Source: Colwellia sp. (lineage in GTDB: Bacteria; Pseudomonadota; Gammaproteobacteria; Enterobacterales; Alteromonadaceae). Taken from it: a stretch of DNA of 44,261 nt. The stretch covers positions 1-44,261 of the forward strand of contig JABSOX010000047.1 of the NCBI GenBank assembly GCA_013215655.1, given 5' to 3'. A program made the translations under genes and the position numbers. This document shows, piece after piece, positions 1-8,480 of the stretch. A model generated the notes under the pieces. The model had not been told where the DNA came from. It did no database searches and was given only the letters and a program-made list of their open reading frames with translations. Position 1 is the stretch's first letter. Every line of letters starts with the position of its first letter.

Positions 1-834
1 CAGAGCAAACAGATCATTGATCTCACCGTTAAAAACTCTGGCCCAAATCACTTCTTGGCTATCAACCTGAACCAGTTGCAGAAATACCCGAATGCTACTG
101 TCTTGTTTATGTATCCGGCCCTTTATAACGGCCTGGGTGCTAGGCGATGACGCTGTTTGGCTTAAGGACACAACACGCATCTGCTTAATTTGCATCAATT
201 GAGTGAGCAAAACATCGTTTAAAGCTTCTAGTTTTGCGGCCTGACCAAGATTTTCGGTGCTCAAACGCTGAAATGAGATGGAATTGATCTGCGCTATGCT
301 AAGCAGGCTTGGCCGCTGTTCAGACTCTTGCCATGGTTTAGAGAAACGCAGCACACTAATGACAATCACAACAAACATTGCAACAAGCCCAAAGCGCCAA
401 TTTACCAACCAATTCTTTCCGGGCTCACTGAGGCTACGCTGCGAAACGTGCAGAGCAGCGGTGCCCTGGGTATCAGACCCTGTTTTTGTTTGACTTGTTA
501 ATGTTGACAGCGCTTTTACTTGTGCAATAAGGCGATAGCCCTTGCCGGAAACTCGCTGAATATAAGTCGGCTCAGCTGCAGTATCTCCTAATGCTTTGCG
601 TAATTGCGCAATGGCCTGATAAACAGAGCTATCGCTTACCACTTGTTGCTGCCAAACGCTTGCCATCAGGGTTTCCAAATTGAGCGGCTCGCCCTCACCT
701 TCAACCAAAACAAGCAGTATCGCCATCACTTTAGGCACAAGAATAATTTGATTATCAGCATTGGAAATTTTATTCAGTTCGGGCTCAACCTTCCACTGCC
801 CGACCATAAAGGCCTTGTTGTTATCCAAAAACAT
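1..834 (-). CDS. CadC/ToxR-like winged-helix membrane regulator, C-terminus cut by window edge
   Basis: One-component transcription regulator. The frame is open from the window edge (codon at 1-3) up to the start, so at least 278 residues are present and the C-terminus is missing. Residues about 10-105 form an OmpR/CadC-type winged helix, with the typical opening (GQWKVEPELN, then VPKVMAILLVL) and the closing YIQRVSGKGYRL wing. A single hydrophobic helix lies at about 148-163. The part after it resembles the periplasmic TolB-N/FlgO-like regions of CadC relatives (KGRIHKQDSSIRVFLQLVQ). I chose ATG 834 because GGTGG lies a few bases upstream. ATG 879 and ATG 807 are in frame and possible. The stretch is visibly richer in G+C than the genes to its right. 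The inducer is not visible. Confidence 0.85.
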   Translation of the reverse strand, partial: MFLDNNKAFMVGQWKVEPELNKISNADNQIILVPKVMAILLVLVEGEGEPLNLETLMASVWQQQVVSDSSVYQAIAQLRKALGDTAAEPTYIQRVSGKGYRLIAQVKALSTLTSQTKTGSDTQGTAALHVSQRSLSEPGKNWLVNWRFGLVAMFVVIVISVLRFSKPWQESEQRPSLLSIAQINSISFQRLSTENLGQAAKLEALNDVLLTQLMQIKQMRVVSLSQTASSPSTQAVIKGRIHKQDSSIRVFLQLVQVDSQEVIWARVFNGEINDLFAL

Positions 835-857
835 GATCCACCGCGAAAACTTAACGT

Positions 858-895
858 ATTCTAACAGATATCGTGTCATTTCAAACTATTCTAAC
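858..895. repeat. Direct repeat ATTCTAAC upstream of the CadC-like gene
   Basis: Two identical copies of ATTCTAAC lie at 858-865 and 888-895, 30 bases (about three helical turns) apart, just upstream of the preferred start at 834. Winged-helix regulators of the OmpR/CadC class often bind direct repeats, so this may be an autoregulatory site. With only eight bases in an AT-rich region, chance is possible. Confidence 0.25.
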
Positions 896-1009
896 TAGTT
901 GTTTTTATTACATTCAAAAAAAAATTAGAAATATTTTAGCTAAGTTTTAAGCATCTTTTGTCCGTTAACGGCAATATCCCCTTAGCCAAATATAACGCAG
1001 AGAAAATTG

Positions 1010-1735
1010 ATGAGAATGATAAAAAATAAATCAGGTTTAAACCTACCCTTAGTAGCCATGAGTTGTATGCTATTCACCTATTGTAGCCAGGTATGGGCTG
1101 ATAAAGCAGAAATATTTACTACAGAAGAAAAGGGTTCTTGGGATAAAGCTTATAATAGCTCAACAAAAGAGAGATTCATTCCTGTTGAACTTTTTACGGG
1201 AATAAAATGGGATGGAAAACATGAATTAATACTGAAAGAGGCTGCTACCTCTGCCTCTGCTTGTGATCCTGTTACTGGAAGACGATGCGCTACTTTTAAC
1301 ATTACCGGTCCATTCAAAACAGAAAGGAATGACACCAAGATTGAATGGGCTGGTGATGAAATCTCCTACTATCGAAGAACATTTAGTACCAGACGTATGG
1401 GAGAGGTTGAATCTCTTTTTACCATTAATAATTCAAAAGATGGACTGGTGAGAATTTATGACAAGCGAAAACAGTGGGGTGCCAGAACTTATGATGGATT
1501 AGGGAGTAAATTTCCACTGGGTTACTGGAAGCAAGGGGAAGTGCGCACTTATCCCTCACGTAGACCAACAAGCATCGAAATCATAGAACTTGATGGACCG
1601 AATCATTGTCTTACCTTTCGATGGGTAATAGGCAAGGGTGAACGTAGAAATATGGATAATAATTACACTTTTTGTCCTGATAGGGGCTTTACACATTTTA
1701 GTCACAATAACGAAAGTGCTGATTCAAAAAAATGA
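1010..1735 (+). CDS. Small secreted protein of unknown function
   Basis: The 241-residue product has an N-terminal signal peptide (positively charged MRMIKNKSG, a hydrophobic stretch, and a likely cut after VWA near residue 31). The mature part is rich in charged and aromatic residues and has four cysteines. Two frame a short CDPVTGRRC loop and two lie near the C-terminus, consistent with periplasmic disulfides. I do not recognise the family. ATG 1010 is preferred because CAGAGA lies about six bases upstream. A TTG at 1007 and an ATG at 1016 are alternatives. The C-terminal motif DNNYTFCPDRGFTHF recurs in the decayed copy immediately downstream, so a tandem family once stood here. No operon partner is obvious. 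Confidence 0.75.
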   Translation: MRMIKNKSGLNLPLVAMSCMLFTYCSQVWADKAEIFTTEEKGSWDKAYNSSTKERFIPVELFTGIKWDGKHELILKEAATSASACDPVTGRRCATFNITGPFKTERNDTKIEWAGDEISYYRRTFSTRRMGEVESLFTINNSKDGLVRIYDKRKQWGARTYDGLGSKFPLGYWKQGEVRTYPSRRPTSIEIIELDGPNHCLTFRWVIGKGERRNMDNNYTFCPDRGFTHFSHNNESADSKK

Positions 1736-1867
1736 AAACCCGCACAAATTCTAACACTGGGGCATAGAGCGGCATGGCCAAATGGCGGGCGTTGGGAGTT
1801 TGTTGATGATAAACAAGATAACTGTGTGTTCTGGTGCCCTGAAAATAGGGGCATAACAAGACCTTGA
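1736..1867 (+). pseudogene. Decayed paralogue tail of the upstream secreted protein
   Basis: Directly after the TGA of the upstream gene the same frame stays open for 43 codons to a TGA at 1865-1867. The translation contains DDKQDNCVFWCPENRGITRP, which matches the C-terminus of the intact neighbour (DNNYTFCPDRGFTHF): the shared pattern is D-N, C-P, D/E, R-G, F/I, T. There is no start codon or ribosome site for a separate protein. I read it as the 3' end of a tandem paralogue whose 5' part was deleted. Stop-codon readthrough fusing both modules is possible but less likely. Confidence 0.6.
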
Positions 1868-2351
1868 AAAAGCGTCCTCAAAAAAAGTGGGTTGGACTCG
1901 CAAACAGCCCTCGCCTTTTATGGCGCCGTTATCGGGTTGTTAGTACTAAGGTCAGCTTTATGATCTTATAGCTGACATAACTATCCTATGCGTAATACGC
2001 AATGGGGCACAAACCGCCATGAAATTTCACACTCATTTAGACCGTTTCGTGGTGTTTAGATACCTTTTGAACAGATGATTTAATCGCTAATTATTTGCTT
2101 AGATGAAAAGATCACTTTGTGCGCATTGCTAAAGTAGCCAATTCACAAATATAATCGTCTGCTATATAGTAATAAGCGGTATTAATAAAAACGGACCGTA
2201 TAGTTTCGACTAGGAATAATGATATTAATATTCAAATATTTATAGCAAACCATTGCTAACAATTTTTCGCTTCGGTTACACTTTACAGGCTTAACTTTTT
2301 AGCTCATTATCCAAAGAATTTATAATTCTCTCAATTGTTGTTGTATTTCTG
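1868..2351. other. Intergenic stretch upstream of the LytTR gene
   Basis: No convincing gene is seen. It holds an imperfect hairpin at 1951-1976 (GTCAGCT arm and AGCTGAC arm, loop of 12, no following T-run) and an AT-rich leader with a TATAAT at 2321-2326 that could be a -10 element for the LytTR gene. The matching -35 is weak. Confidence 0.4.
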
Positions 2352-3149
2352 ATGAACAAACTAATTAGCAGATATAAAACCCCATTGTTTACCATCAGTT
2401 TTTGGTTTATCGCAAGCCTGGTATTACTTGCTGAACGCTATCAGATAGCTCAACATCATCTGAATGTTGCCTACACCCGACATGTTTACCTTTGGTTAAT
2501 AGGAACTCTGGTGAGTTTCGCCATGATAAGTGTTTTTAAAAGTGAATTATTAAAAGCTGCTTTTAACAGACCAATATGGCAGATTCTCGTCAGTTGCTTA
2601 GCAGCAATTATTACCGCACTGCTGTTAAACCCAATGCTTTATTTGATGGCAGGTCATGATCTTCAAAATGCACTTCTAGAAATACTATCTACAGGTACAT
2701 TACACTTTTTTCTTTTTTATTGGTTATGGTCTGTTTTTTTCCTTAAATGGTCGTCAGGTTCAAAATCGCTAACAGAAACCAAAAAACTATCGCAAGAAAA
2801 CACGCTTAAGTCACCCGACAATCAAGTCTTTAATGTTGAGAAAATGGGAGAAAAACGGCTGCTAAAAGATTTTGATATCTGTTATATCAAAGCCAGTGGT
2901 GATTATGTTGAGTTAATTACAGAAAACAACAATTATATCATCAAAAACACACTCAAGAAAATTGAGAATCAACTCAATAACACCCACTTTAAAAGAGTTC
3001 ATCGTTCCACTATTGTTAATTGTAATAAGATCAAAAGAGTTGTACCTAAGCAAGGAGGTGCCTTTGAAATAACCTTAAATGGCGATCATGTAATATTGTC
3101 CAGCCGTTCTTACAAAATAGTAGTTGAAGGTGTATACCCTACAGCTTGA
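2352..3149 (+). CDS. Membrane-anchored LytTR-family transcription regulator
   Basis: The 265-residue one-component regulator carries four hydrophobic helices at about 11-27, 43-60, 74-99 and 110-132. A linker follows, then a LytTR DNA-binding domain at about 165-262. The hallmark LytTR features are visible: the YIKASGDYVEL strand, LKKIENQL, and the FKRVHRSTIVNCNKI core. There is no receiver domain, so signalling probably passes from the membrane part to the DNA-binding part. It lies 152 bases upstream of an ABC exporter in the same direction. In many bacteria LytTR regulators control adjacent exporters, so the exporter is the likely target (inference). The start is the first ATG of the frame. 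It has no strong Shine-Dalgarno sequence. Confidence 0.85.
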   Translation: MNKLISRYKTPLFTISFWFIASLVLLAERYQIAQHHLNVAYTRHVYLWLIGTLVSFAMISVFKSELLKAAFNRPIWQILVSCLAAIITALLLNPMLYLMAGHDLQNALLEILSTGTLHFFLFYWLWSVFFLKWSSGSKSLTETKKLSQENTLKSPDNQVFNVEKMGEKRLLKDFDICYIKASGDYVELITENNNYIIKNTLKKIENQLNNTHFKRVHRSTIVNCNKIKRVVPKQGGAFEITLNGDHVILSSRSYKIVVEGVYPTA

Positions 3150-3301
3150 CCTTGACTTTCACATCATTTATTACTTCTCCTCATCGACGGCCAGTGTCAT
3201 TCGCCGATAAATACAGCTTGTAAACTAACACCTCTTGTACCTTTTAGTTGCCTTTGCCATTTTGTAATCTGACAAACACCTTCACTAACAAAGGCTCTAC
3301 A

Positions 3302-4048
3302 ATGACCACGAAAATTAGTTTTAATAATATTGAAAAGGTATATAGCACGGGTGCCGGAAAGTTTAGTGCACTATCCCCCTTGAGCTTAACTTTTAACGCG
3401 GGTGATTTCATTGGCCTGATCGGGCATTCGGGTAGTGGAAAATCAACGCTACTTAATTTACTCAGCGGTATTGATCATCCCACTAACGGCAAAGCGATAA
3501 TAGAAGGACAAGACATTGGAAAGTTATCCGAAGGAAAACTGGCTACTTTTCGCGGTATAAATATTGGTATTGTCTTTCAATTTTTTCAATTAGTACCAAC
3601 ATTAACTGTGCTAGAAAATGTTGTTTTAGCGATGGATCTGGTCAGTGTTATTCCCAAACGTTTGAGAAAAGACCGTGCGTTAATGTTACTAGAGCAGACC
3701 GGCGTAAGAAGGCATTATGACAAATATCCAGCTAAGTTATCTGGAGGCGAGCAGCAGCGAGTTGCCATCGCACGAGCACTTGCTAATGATCCAAAAATTC
3801 TAGTGGCTGACGAGCCAACGGGCAATTTAGATAGTGAGAACAGTGAACTCATTATGTCGATATTTGAAGAATGTGCCAATGCCGGCTGTTTGGTCATAAT
3901 TGCGACTCATGAACAGGAGCATCAATCTCGATTTTCTCGCGTATTGACCCTAGGAGACGGTATTTTACAAAACGACACCTTGAAACCAACGTTTAATACT
4001 AACGGTAGTGATAATTCTTTAAAAAAGAGGCTTGCTCATGTCTCTTAG
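3302..4048 (+). CDS. ABC transporter ATP-binding protein (MacB/LolD type)
   Basis: The 248-residue ATPase subunit of an export-type ABC system has Walker A GHSGSGKST at 41-49, a Q-loop in IVFQFFQLVPTLTV, signature LSGGEQQ at 147-153, Walker B ILVADE ending at D171-E172, a D-loop and an H-loop histidine at about 204. These all fit an active ATPase of the LolD/MacB family. I chose ATG 3302 rather than an upstream in-frame start at 3248, because AAAGG precedes 3302 by seven bases and family members begin close to this point. Its 3' end overlaps the start of the FtsX permease by 11 bases, so the two are translationally coupled and form one transporter. Substrate unknown. Confidence 0.93.
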   Translation: MTTKISFNNIEKVYSTGAGKFSALSPLSLTFNAGDFIGLIGHSGSGKSTLLNLLSGIDHPTNGKAIIEGQDIGKLSEGKLATFRGINIGIVFQFFQLVPTLTVLENVVLAMDLVSVIPKRLRKDRALMLLEQTGVRRHYDKYPAKLSGGEQQRVAIARALANDPKILVADEPTGNLDSENSELIMSIFEECANAGCLVIIATHEQEHQSRFSRVLTLGDGILQNDTLKPTFNTNGSDNSLKKRLAHVS

Positions 4049-6512
4049 TATACTTAAAAAGATATGGCGTGATTTAACTGAGCGAAAAGCTCGTACCATA
4101 CTCACCATTGTAGGTTTGCTCGTAGGTCTTTGGGGAGTTGGTAGTGTCGTGGTTGCCTGGCAGGTACTCGATAATGATTTATCTGAAAACTTCACCTCAA
4201 CGAATCCTCCAGCGATTATTTTAACACTGAAAAGTAAACCCATTCAGGACTCCGATGAGGTTTTACCTATTAAGAAACTTGCCACGGTACTAGGTATTGC
4301 TGCGATAGAAAATCGTCCTATACTTAGCGGTCGACTGGAGATTTATCAAGATTATTGGTTGCCTGTTGCATTTTGGGTTGTGGATGATTTTAGCCAGATG
4401 AAAGTTGGAAAAATATTCACTGAAAGCATGGTGAAAATACCGCCTAAAAATAGTTTTTTCATTGAACGTGATGGTTTGTTATTAGCAAACTGGCGATTAA
4501 AAATGCGAGTTACTGGTCCTGATCCTCATAAGATAGCGAGAGATCCCCATGGTGAACCAATAGTAATAGACCCCAATAATATGACTTACTTTGGTGGCAA
4601 GCCAATAAGTTTACGGCTAAAAGCTGGACAACAAGTCGAAGTGGAATTATCGGGTACAGTGCATGATCCTGCACAGGCTCCTTCACGCATGGAACAGTTG
4701 CTTTATGGCTATATAACACCAGATACAGCCAAGTTATGGACGGGTGGGAATTTAGTTGACCGGCTTATAGTGACTCCAGTGCATGGTTACAGTGATGCTG
4801 CCAGCGTTCGTCAAATATCAGTAAGACTCGAAGCACAGCTCAATGAACTCGGCTATCAGGTGACTAAAATTAGTTTTCCATCAACCACAGAACACAAGCA
4901 TCAATTCCAAATGAATTCGATCCTATTCCTGTTAACAGGGGTGGGACTATTAGCACTTTTGGTCAGCGTAGTATTAGTATTAAATTTGATCAACGGTATA
5001 TTAACCAGTCAAGTGAAGCAGATAGGGATCTTAAAAGCCATAGGTGCCACCAATATCCATATTGCTAGCATTTATTTGGGCTCGATGATGATTTTGGGAA
5101 TGATTGCCAGCCTTATTGCCATCCCTCTGGCAGTCTATAGTGGCTATGTGATCTCGGCAAAACTCGCAGCCTTTCTCAATTTTGATATCTTAACCACAGA
5201 GCTACCGCTATCATTTCTGTTTATACTTTTTCTCGTTGGAACACTCCTACCGATGATAGCTGCCCTTGGACCGATAAAACGCTGGACTCAGGTTTCTGTT
5301 ATCAACGCCCTTCAGCATGCAGAAGCTACCAGTAGCAAAAATAGAGTTAACTTACCGCTGCCATTGCCTATCAACTTAGTCATGGGTATAAAAAATGCCT
5401 TTAGAAAACCCAGGAGGTTGTTGTTTACTGCTGCAACAGTGGCTATTGGACTTATGACCTTTATGTTGGCAATGAATACCAGTACTTCATTACTGCATAC
5501 CGCTGAGCAGGAGGAATTACAAAAACGCTATGATCTCTTGGTCTTGTTTGAACAGCCAATCAAGGCCAACCGTGTTGGCTGGATGGACAAATTTGGCATG
5601 GTAGAACATGCTGAAACATGGAAAATCAAACCCGTAACACTAACCAATCTCAACGGCTTGGATAATGAGATAAGACCACTTAAACTCATTCCTACTGCAA
5701 GTAAAGTGATGCAGCCTTTTATGCTTTCAGGGAACTGGCTGAATCCAGAGCAAGCCGGTGGTGTGGTAATTAATCAACGGATCAGTTATGACCATTCTGA
5801 ATATAGAGTGGGTAATATACTGGATGTGCTGATTAATAATATTCCGATGAAATTACCTATCATTGGTATTATGAAAGAATTTGGTGGCGCAAGTATCTAC
5901 ATGCGAGAGATCGACTTTCGTCACCATTTTCCTGACACAGATCAGTTAATCAATTCAGCCTTTATTACCTTAAAAGAACCAAATGAAAAAACGTTGACGG
6001 AATTGAAAAAACTATTAGAGCAACATTTCACTTTAGCTGGCGTAGGCGTTGCAGATATGGCATCAGCTAAAAGAGCCAGTCGAGTGATACGCGGTCATTT
6101 GGATGTTATTGTTTCAGCTTTATTACTTCTCGCACTGCTAATGTTGTTTGTTTCAACACTGGGGATGGCCTCGGGTATATCAACGAGTATCGTCGAACGT
6201 ACTCGTGAAATAGGCATTTTGCGAGCGATTGGCGGAAAACCATCAGCCATAGCGAGCATATTGTTGACGGAATCCATGACCATGGCATTTATTGGCTGGC
6301 TGTTTGCCTTACTACTTTCGCAACCAACTAGTAAGTTGATGACCGAATACTTTGGTACGGCTTTGGTTGAATATCCATTTGATTACATGGGTTCTACTGA
6401 GGGCATTTATCTTAGTTTATTCGGTACTATTATCTTAGTTATTCTGGCAACGATTGGTCCAATATATAGTGCCAACAAGCATTCTGTTCAAGAAGCGATC
6501 AGCTACGAATGA
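4038..6512 (+). CDS. FtsX-like ABC transporter permease with two FtsX domains
   Basis: The 824-residue inner-membrane permease is the partner of the overlapping ATPase. One helix lies at about 19-42, followed by a large periplasmic domain. A first FtsX domain spans about 290-415 (with VKQIGILKAIGAT), another helix and periplasmic section begin near 460, and a second FtsX domain spans about 688-820 (with RTREIGILRAIGG). This duplicated layout is that of long MacB/LolC-like permeases of type VII ABC systems, which move peptides or lipoproteins by mechanotransmission rather than classical transport. ATG 4038 is preceded by AAGAGG at 4025-4030. A TTG at 4032 is the alternative. No outer-membrane factor or membrane-fusion protein is encoded nearby, so a complete tripartite pump cannot be claimed. 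Confidence 0.9.
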   Translation: MSLSILKKIWRDLTERKARTILTIVGLLVGLWGVGSVVVAWQVLDNDLSENFTSTNPPAIILTLKSKPIQDSDEVLPIKKLATVLGIAAIENRPILSGRLEIYQDYWLPVAFWVVDDFSQMKVGKIFTESMVKIPPKNSFFIERDGLLLANWRLKMRVTGPDPHKIARDPHGEPIVIDPNNMTYFGGKPISLRLKAGQQVEVELSGTVHDPAQAPSRMEQLLYGYITPDTAKLWTGGNLVDRLIVTPVHGYSDAASVRQISVRLEAQLNELGYQVTKISFPSTTEHKHQFQMNSILFLLTGVGLLALLVSVVLVLNLINGILTSQVKQIGILKAIGATNIHIASIYLGSMMILGMIASLIAIPLAVYSGYVISAKLAAFLNFDILTTELPLSFLFILFLVGTLLPMIAALGPIKRWTQVSVINALQHAEATSSKNRVNLPLPLPINLVMGIKNAFRKPRRLLFTAATVAIGLMTFMLAMNTSTSLLHTAEQEELQKRYDLLVLFEQPIKANRVGWMDKFGMVEHAETWKIKPVTLTNLNGLDNEIRPLKLIPTASKVMQPFMLSGNWLNPEQAGGVVINQRISYDHSEYRVGNILDVLINNIPMKLPIIGIMKEFGGASIYMREIDFRHHFPDTDQLINSAFITLKEPNEKTLTELKKLLEQHFTLAGVGVADMASAKRASRVIRGHLDVIVSALLLLALLMLFVSTLGMASGISTSIVERTREIGILRAIGGKPSAIASILLTESMTMAFIGWLFALLLSQPTSKLMTEYFGTALVEYPFDYMGSTEGIYLSLFGTIILVILATIGPIYSANKHSVQEAISYE

Positions 6513-6529
6513 TTATTTATTGCGGACAC

Positions 6530-6597
6530 TTTTATCTTAATCTTAGATAAAATTCTTGCTTTCATACCTTTGATTGAAATTTTAGGTATGAAAGCAA
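6530..6597. terminator. Two tandem hairpins after the ABC operon
   Basis: Hairpin 1 has arms TTTTATCT (6530-6537) and AGATAAAA (6545-6552). Hairpin 2 has perfect 14-base arms TTGCTTTCATACCT (6556-6569) and AGGTATGAAAGCAA (6584-6597). They lie between the convergent permease and immunity-like genes, and probably end transcription. Neither has a clean T-run. Confidence 0.5.
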
Positions 6598-6894
6598 TGT
6601 GTGATAGTCGCTTTACACATCAACAGCTGAATTAGAGTTTTATACAAAGCCGACCCTTTTCAATGGCAAAAACAGCCGATTTTAAGGGTTGCTTCGCCAC
6701 CAATGCCGTCGTTCATTATTTAACGTTAACAAAACCAATATTCCCTAATCAGGCTTACCCAACAATTAGGAAAATAAGTACACTGTATGGTGAATAAACC
6801 TAATTTCAAAAGCTAAATAAGAGCACTTTAACTTAATTAAAATTTTGCGGTGATAGTAAAGCTTTAATACTTACAGTTCACTTCAGAGTGTTCT
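6598..6894. other. Intergenic stretch, no gene seen
   Basis: Together with the hairpins to its left this gives about 380 bases without a gene between convergent operons. A short imperfect inverted repeat (ACCCTT near 6653 and AAGGGT near 6684) is the only other structure noticed. No open frame with a credible start was found. Confidence 0.4.
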
Positions 6895-7146
6895 CTAATT
6901 TTCAACGTCCTCTTTGGATCTATATTTAGCAACTGCTCTACCACTTATAGCCCATACCAAAACGCCTCCCCATGCTATGAAGGATAAACCTGCTGGAATA
7001 CAAGCCAATGCTATTAGTTTAAATTGTTTTCGATTAAATATTAGCGCAAGCATTGCAGGGAGAAACCAAAGAACAACTACTCCAACTAATACAAGCGCTA
7101 TAAAGGCATAGTTTTCACTTATTAATACTTTATCTATTAAGTCCAT
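6895..7146 (-). CDS. Small membrane protein, superinfection-immunity-like family
   Basis: The 83-residue protein has two to three hydrophobic segments. The stretch LWFLPAMLALIFNRKQFKLIA, then GLSFIAWGGVLVWAIS, follows the pattern of the Imm_superinfect family (phage T4 Imm-like: FLP, polar loop, hydrophobic helix with G-W, then LVWA). Such proteins are common in bacterial genomes far from phages, and their cellular role is mostly unknown. The ATG at 7144-7146 directly abuts the stop codon of the MerR gene, and AAGGA inside the end of that gene serves as ribosome site, so the two genes are co-translated. The family call rests on pattern memory only. Confidence 0.7.
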   Translation of the reverse strand: MDLIDKVLISENYAFIALVLVGVVVLWFLPAMLALIFNRKQFKLIALACIPAGLSFIAWGGVLVWAISGRAVAKYRSKEDVEN

Positions 7147-7932
7147 CTACTTATTCCTTCTTAAATTACGTTCAGCATAATAAATCATAGCTGCACGGGC
7201 ATGTTCGGCATACCCTTCTCCATAATGTTCACAAAGTTCTTTCATTTCTGACATATCGACACTGTTGGCCATTTGTATATAGCTGTCAAAACTAATACCA
7301 GTAAAATCTTCAACCAGGAGGCTCGACATATGATTGATACTTTTATAATGTTTGTCAGTTAATTCTTGCACTTCTTTACTATCTATTGGTTGACCAATTG
7401 TTTTTGCAAAGGCTTTTGTTATTTCAAGACTTTCTGCATGTAGTTCTTGTGTTTCCTGTTCACTTAATTTAGCAAAATTTTGTACACTCTCTTGAACCTT
7501 GTCTTCCCCTGCCCGAGAGCGAGTCATAGCATCCCATCGTTCTACTTTATCTTTAGGAATGTCTTGAAAGAAGATATCTAAATTTTTCTTCGCTTTTAAA
7601 TTATTCATAGTCGCCTCAATACTGTTAATCATTGATGAAATTGATTGTTGACGGTCTACTAACATCATTTTTTGTTCTAATAGGGCTTGATGTAAATCTT
7701 GGCTCTTAGCATTGAGCAAGTTCTTAATGGCTTCAATGCTAAAATCCAACGCACGATAGATTAATATTTGCTGTAAAATAACTAAGTGCTTTTGACTATA
7801 TGTTCGATAGCCATTATCAAGTTGACGCATTGGTACCAGCAATCCCTTATGATCATAATAATGTAAGGTTTTTACGCTAACACCTGCTAATTTGCTTAAC
7901 TGACTAACACTATATACTTTGGCATCAGCCAT
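7147..7932 (-). CDS. MerR-family regulator with TipAS-type ligand domain
   Basis: The 261-residue transcription activator begins with a MerR helix-turn-helix and wing at about 6-75 (YSVSQLSKLAGVSVKTLHYYDHKGLL, then NGYRTYS). A helical dimerisation arm follows, and a C-terminal TipAS-like domain at about 140-255 (KLSEQETQEL, then HYKSINHMSSLLVEDF, YAEHARAAMIYYAER). TipAS domains bind bulky hydrophobic drugs such as thiopeptides, so this may be a multidrug or stress sensor. A MerR-type operator lies upstream at 7994-8014, which suggests autoregulation. The only co-transcribed gene visible is the small membrane protein, so the output of the switch is unusual. Confidence 0.9.
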   Translation of the reverse strand: MADAKVYSVSQLSKLAGVSVKTLHYYDHKGLLVPMRQLDNGYRTYSQKHLVILQQILIYRALDFSIEAIKNLLNAKSQDLHQALLEQKMMLVDRQQSISSMINSIEATMNNLKAKKNLDIFFQDIPKDKVERWDAMTRSRAGEDKVQESVQNFAKLSEQETQELHAESLEITKAFAKTIGQPIDSKEVQELTDKHYKSINHMSSLLVEDFTGISFDSYIQMANSVDMSEMKELCEHYGEGYAEHARAAMIYYAERNLRRNK

Positions 7933-8480
7933 ATTATTACTACCTATTAAAGTTATGATGTGTTGTAACTTCGTCCTACATTGCCAATGTTCAACTATGA
8001 CCTAAGGTGAGAGTCAACCAGTATTTTTTATCTTCAATGTAACAATCCAAACGGCAGGCTATAATACGTACTTAAAAGTCAGCGGTAGTAAATAGATTAC
8101 TTAAGCCACCCAGACAAGCTTGAAGCAGAATCATTAACCATAAATAAAAAAGTAAGCTGTAATCTGACAATTAAGGTTATTTAGAATTAATATATCAAAT
8201 TTATTGTAATTAGGGCTATAAAAGCACACAGACTAACCCTAATACTGAATGTCACCGGCAGCAATGTAGCTTGAATCAGACCTTAGGTTTGACGGTTAGT
8301 TCATGTCATCAAAGTGCACAGAGTGAACCTACACAATAGAAAATACATTGCCTTTTTTCACTTCCTCAATCCACTTTTGGTGGCTCTCTCATTGCAGAAA
8401 GATTAGCTGAGAACAAATGATTTCATAGTCGATATTGGGTGATATCCTTCGTTTAAAACACTAGGTTATTATTGAATTTA
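7933..8480. other. Intergenic stretch between recQ and the MerR gene
   Basis: 548 bases without a credible gene. Apart from the MerR-type operator near 8000 it holds only short inverted repeats, for example ATTAGGG near 8210 and CCCTAAT near 8235. No terminator with a T-run is seen behind recQ. Confidence 0.4.
7994..8017 (-). promoter_or_regulatory. Predicted MerR-type promoter and operator
   Basis: Read on the minus strand, a -35 TTGACT (8012-8017) is followed by a dyad with half-sites ACTCTCACCT and AGGTCATAGT around one central base (7994-8014), 8 of 10 positions paired. A weak -10 (GAACAT or AACATT) follows after a 19-20 base spacer. A long spacer with the dyad between -35 and -10 is the hallmark of MerR-activated promoters. 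It lies 62 bases upstream of the MerR start codon. Confidence 0.55.

Noticed and set aside
1951-1976. GTCAGCT/AGCTGAC hairpin as a terminator
   Set aside because: No following T-run, an imperfect stem, and about 85 bases from the remnant's end. Listed only as content of the gap.
6895-7146. Prophage or phage-defence island based on the Imm-like protein
   Set aside because: No integrase, attachment repeat or other phage gene is nearby. Family members are common in ordinary chromosomes.
8208-8241. ATTAGGG/CCCTAAT inverted repeat
   Set aside because: Seven-base arms with a long loop and no link to a gene end or start are expected by chance.
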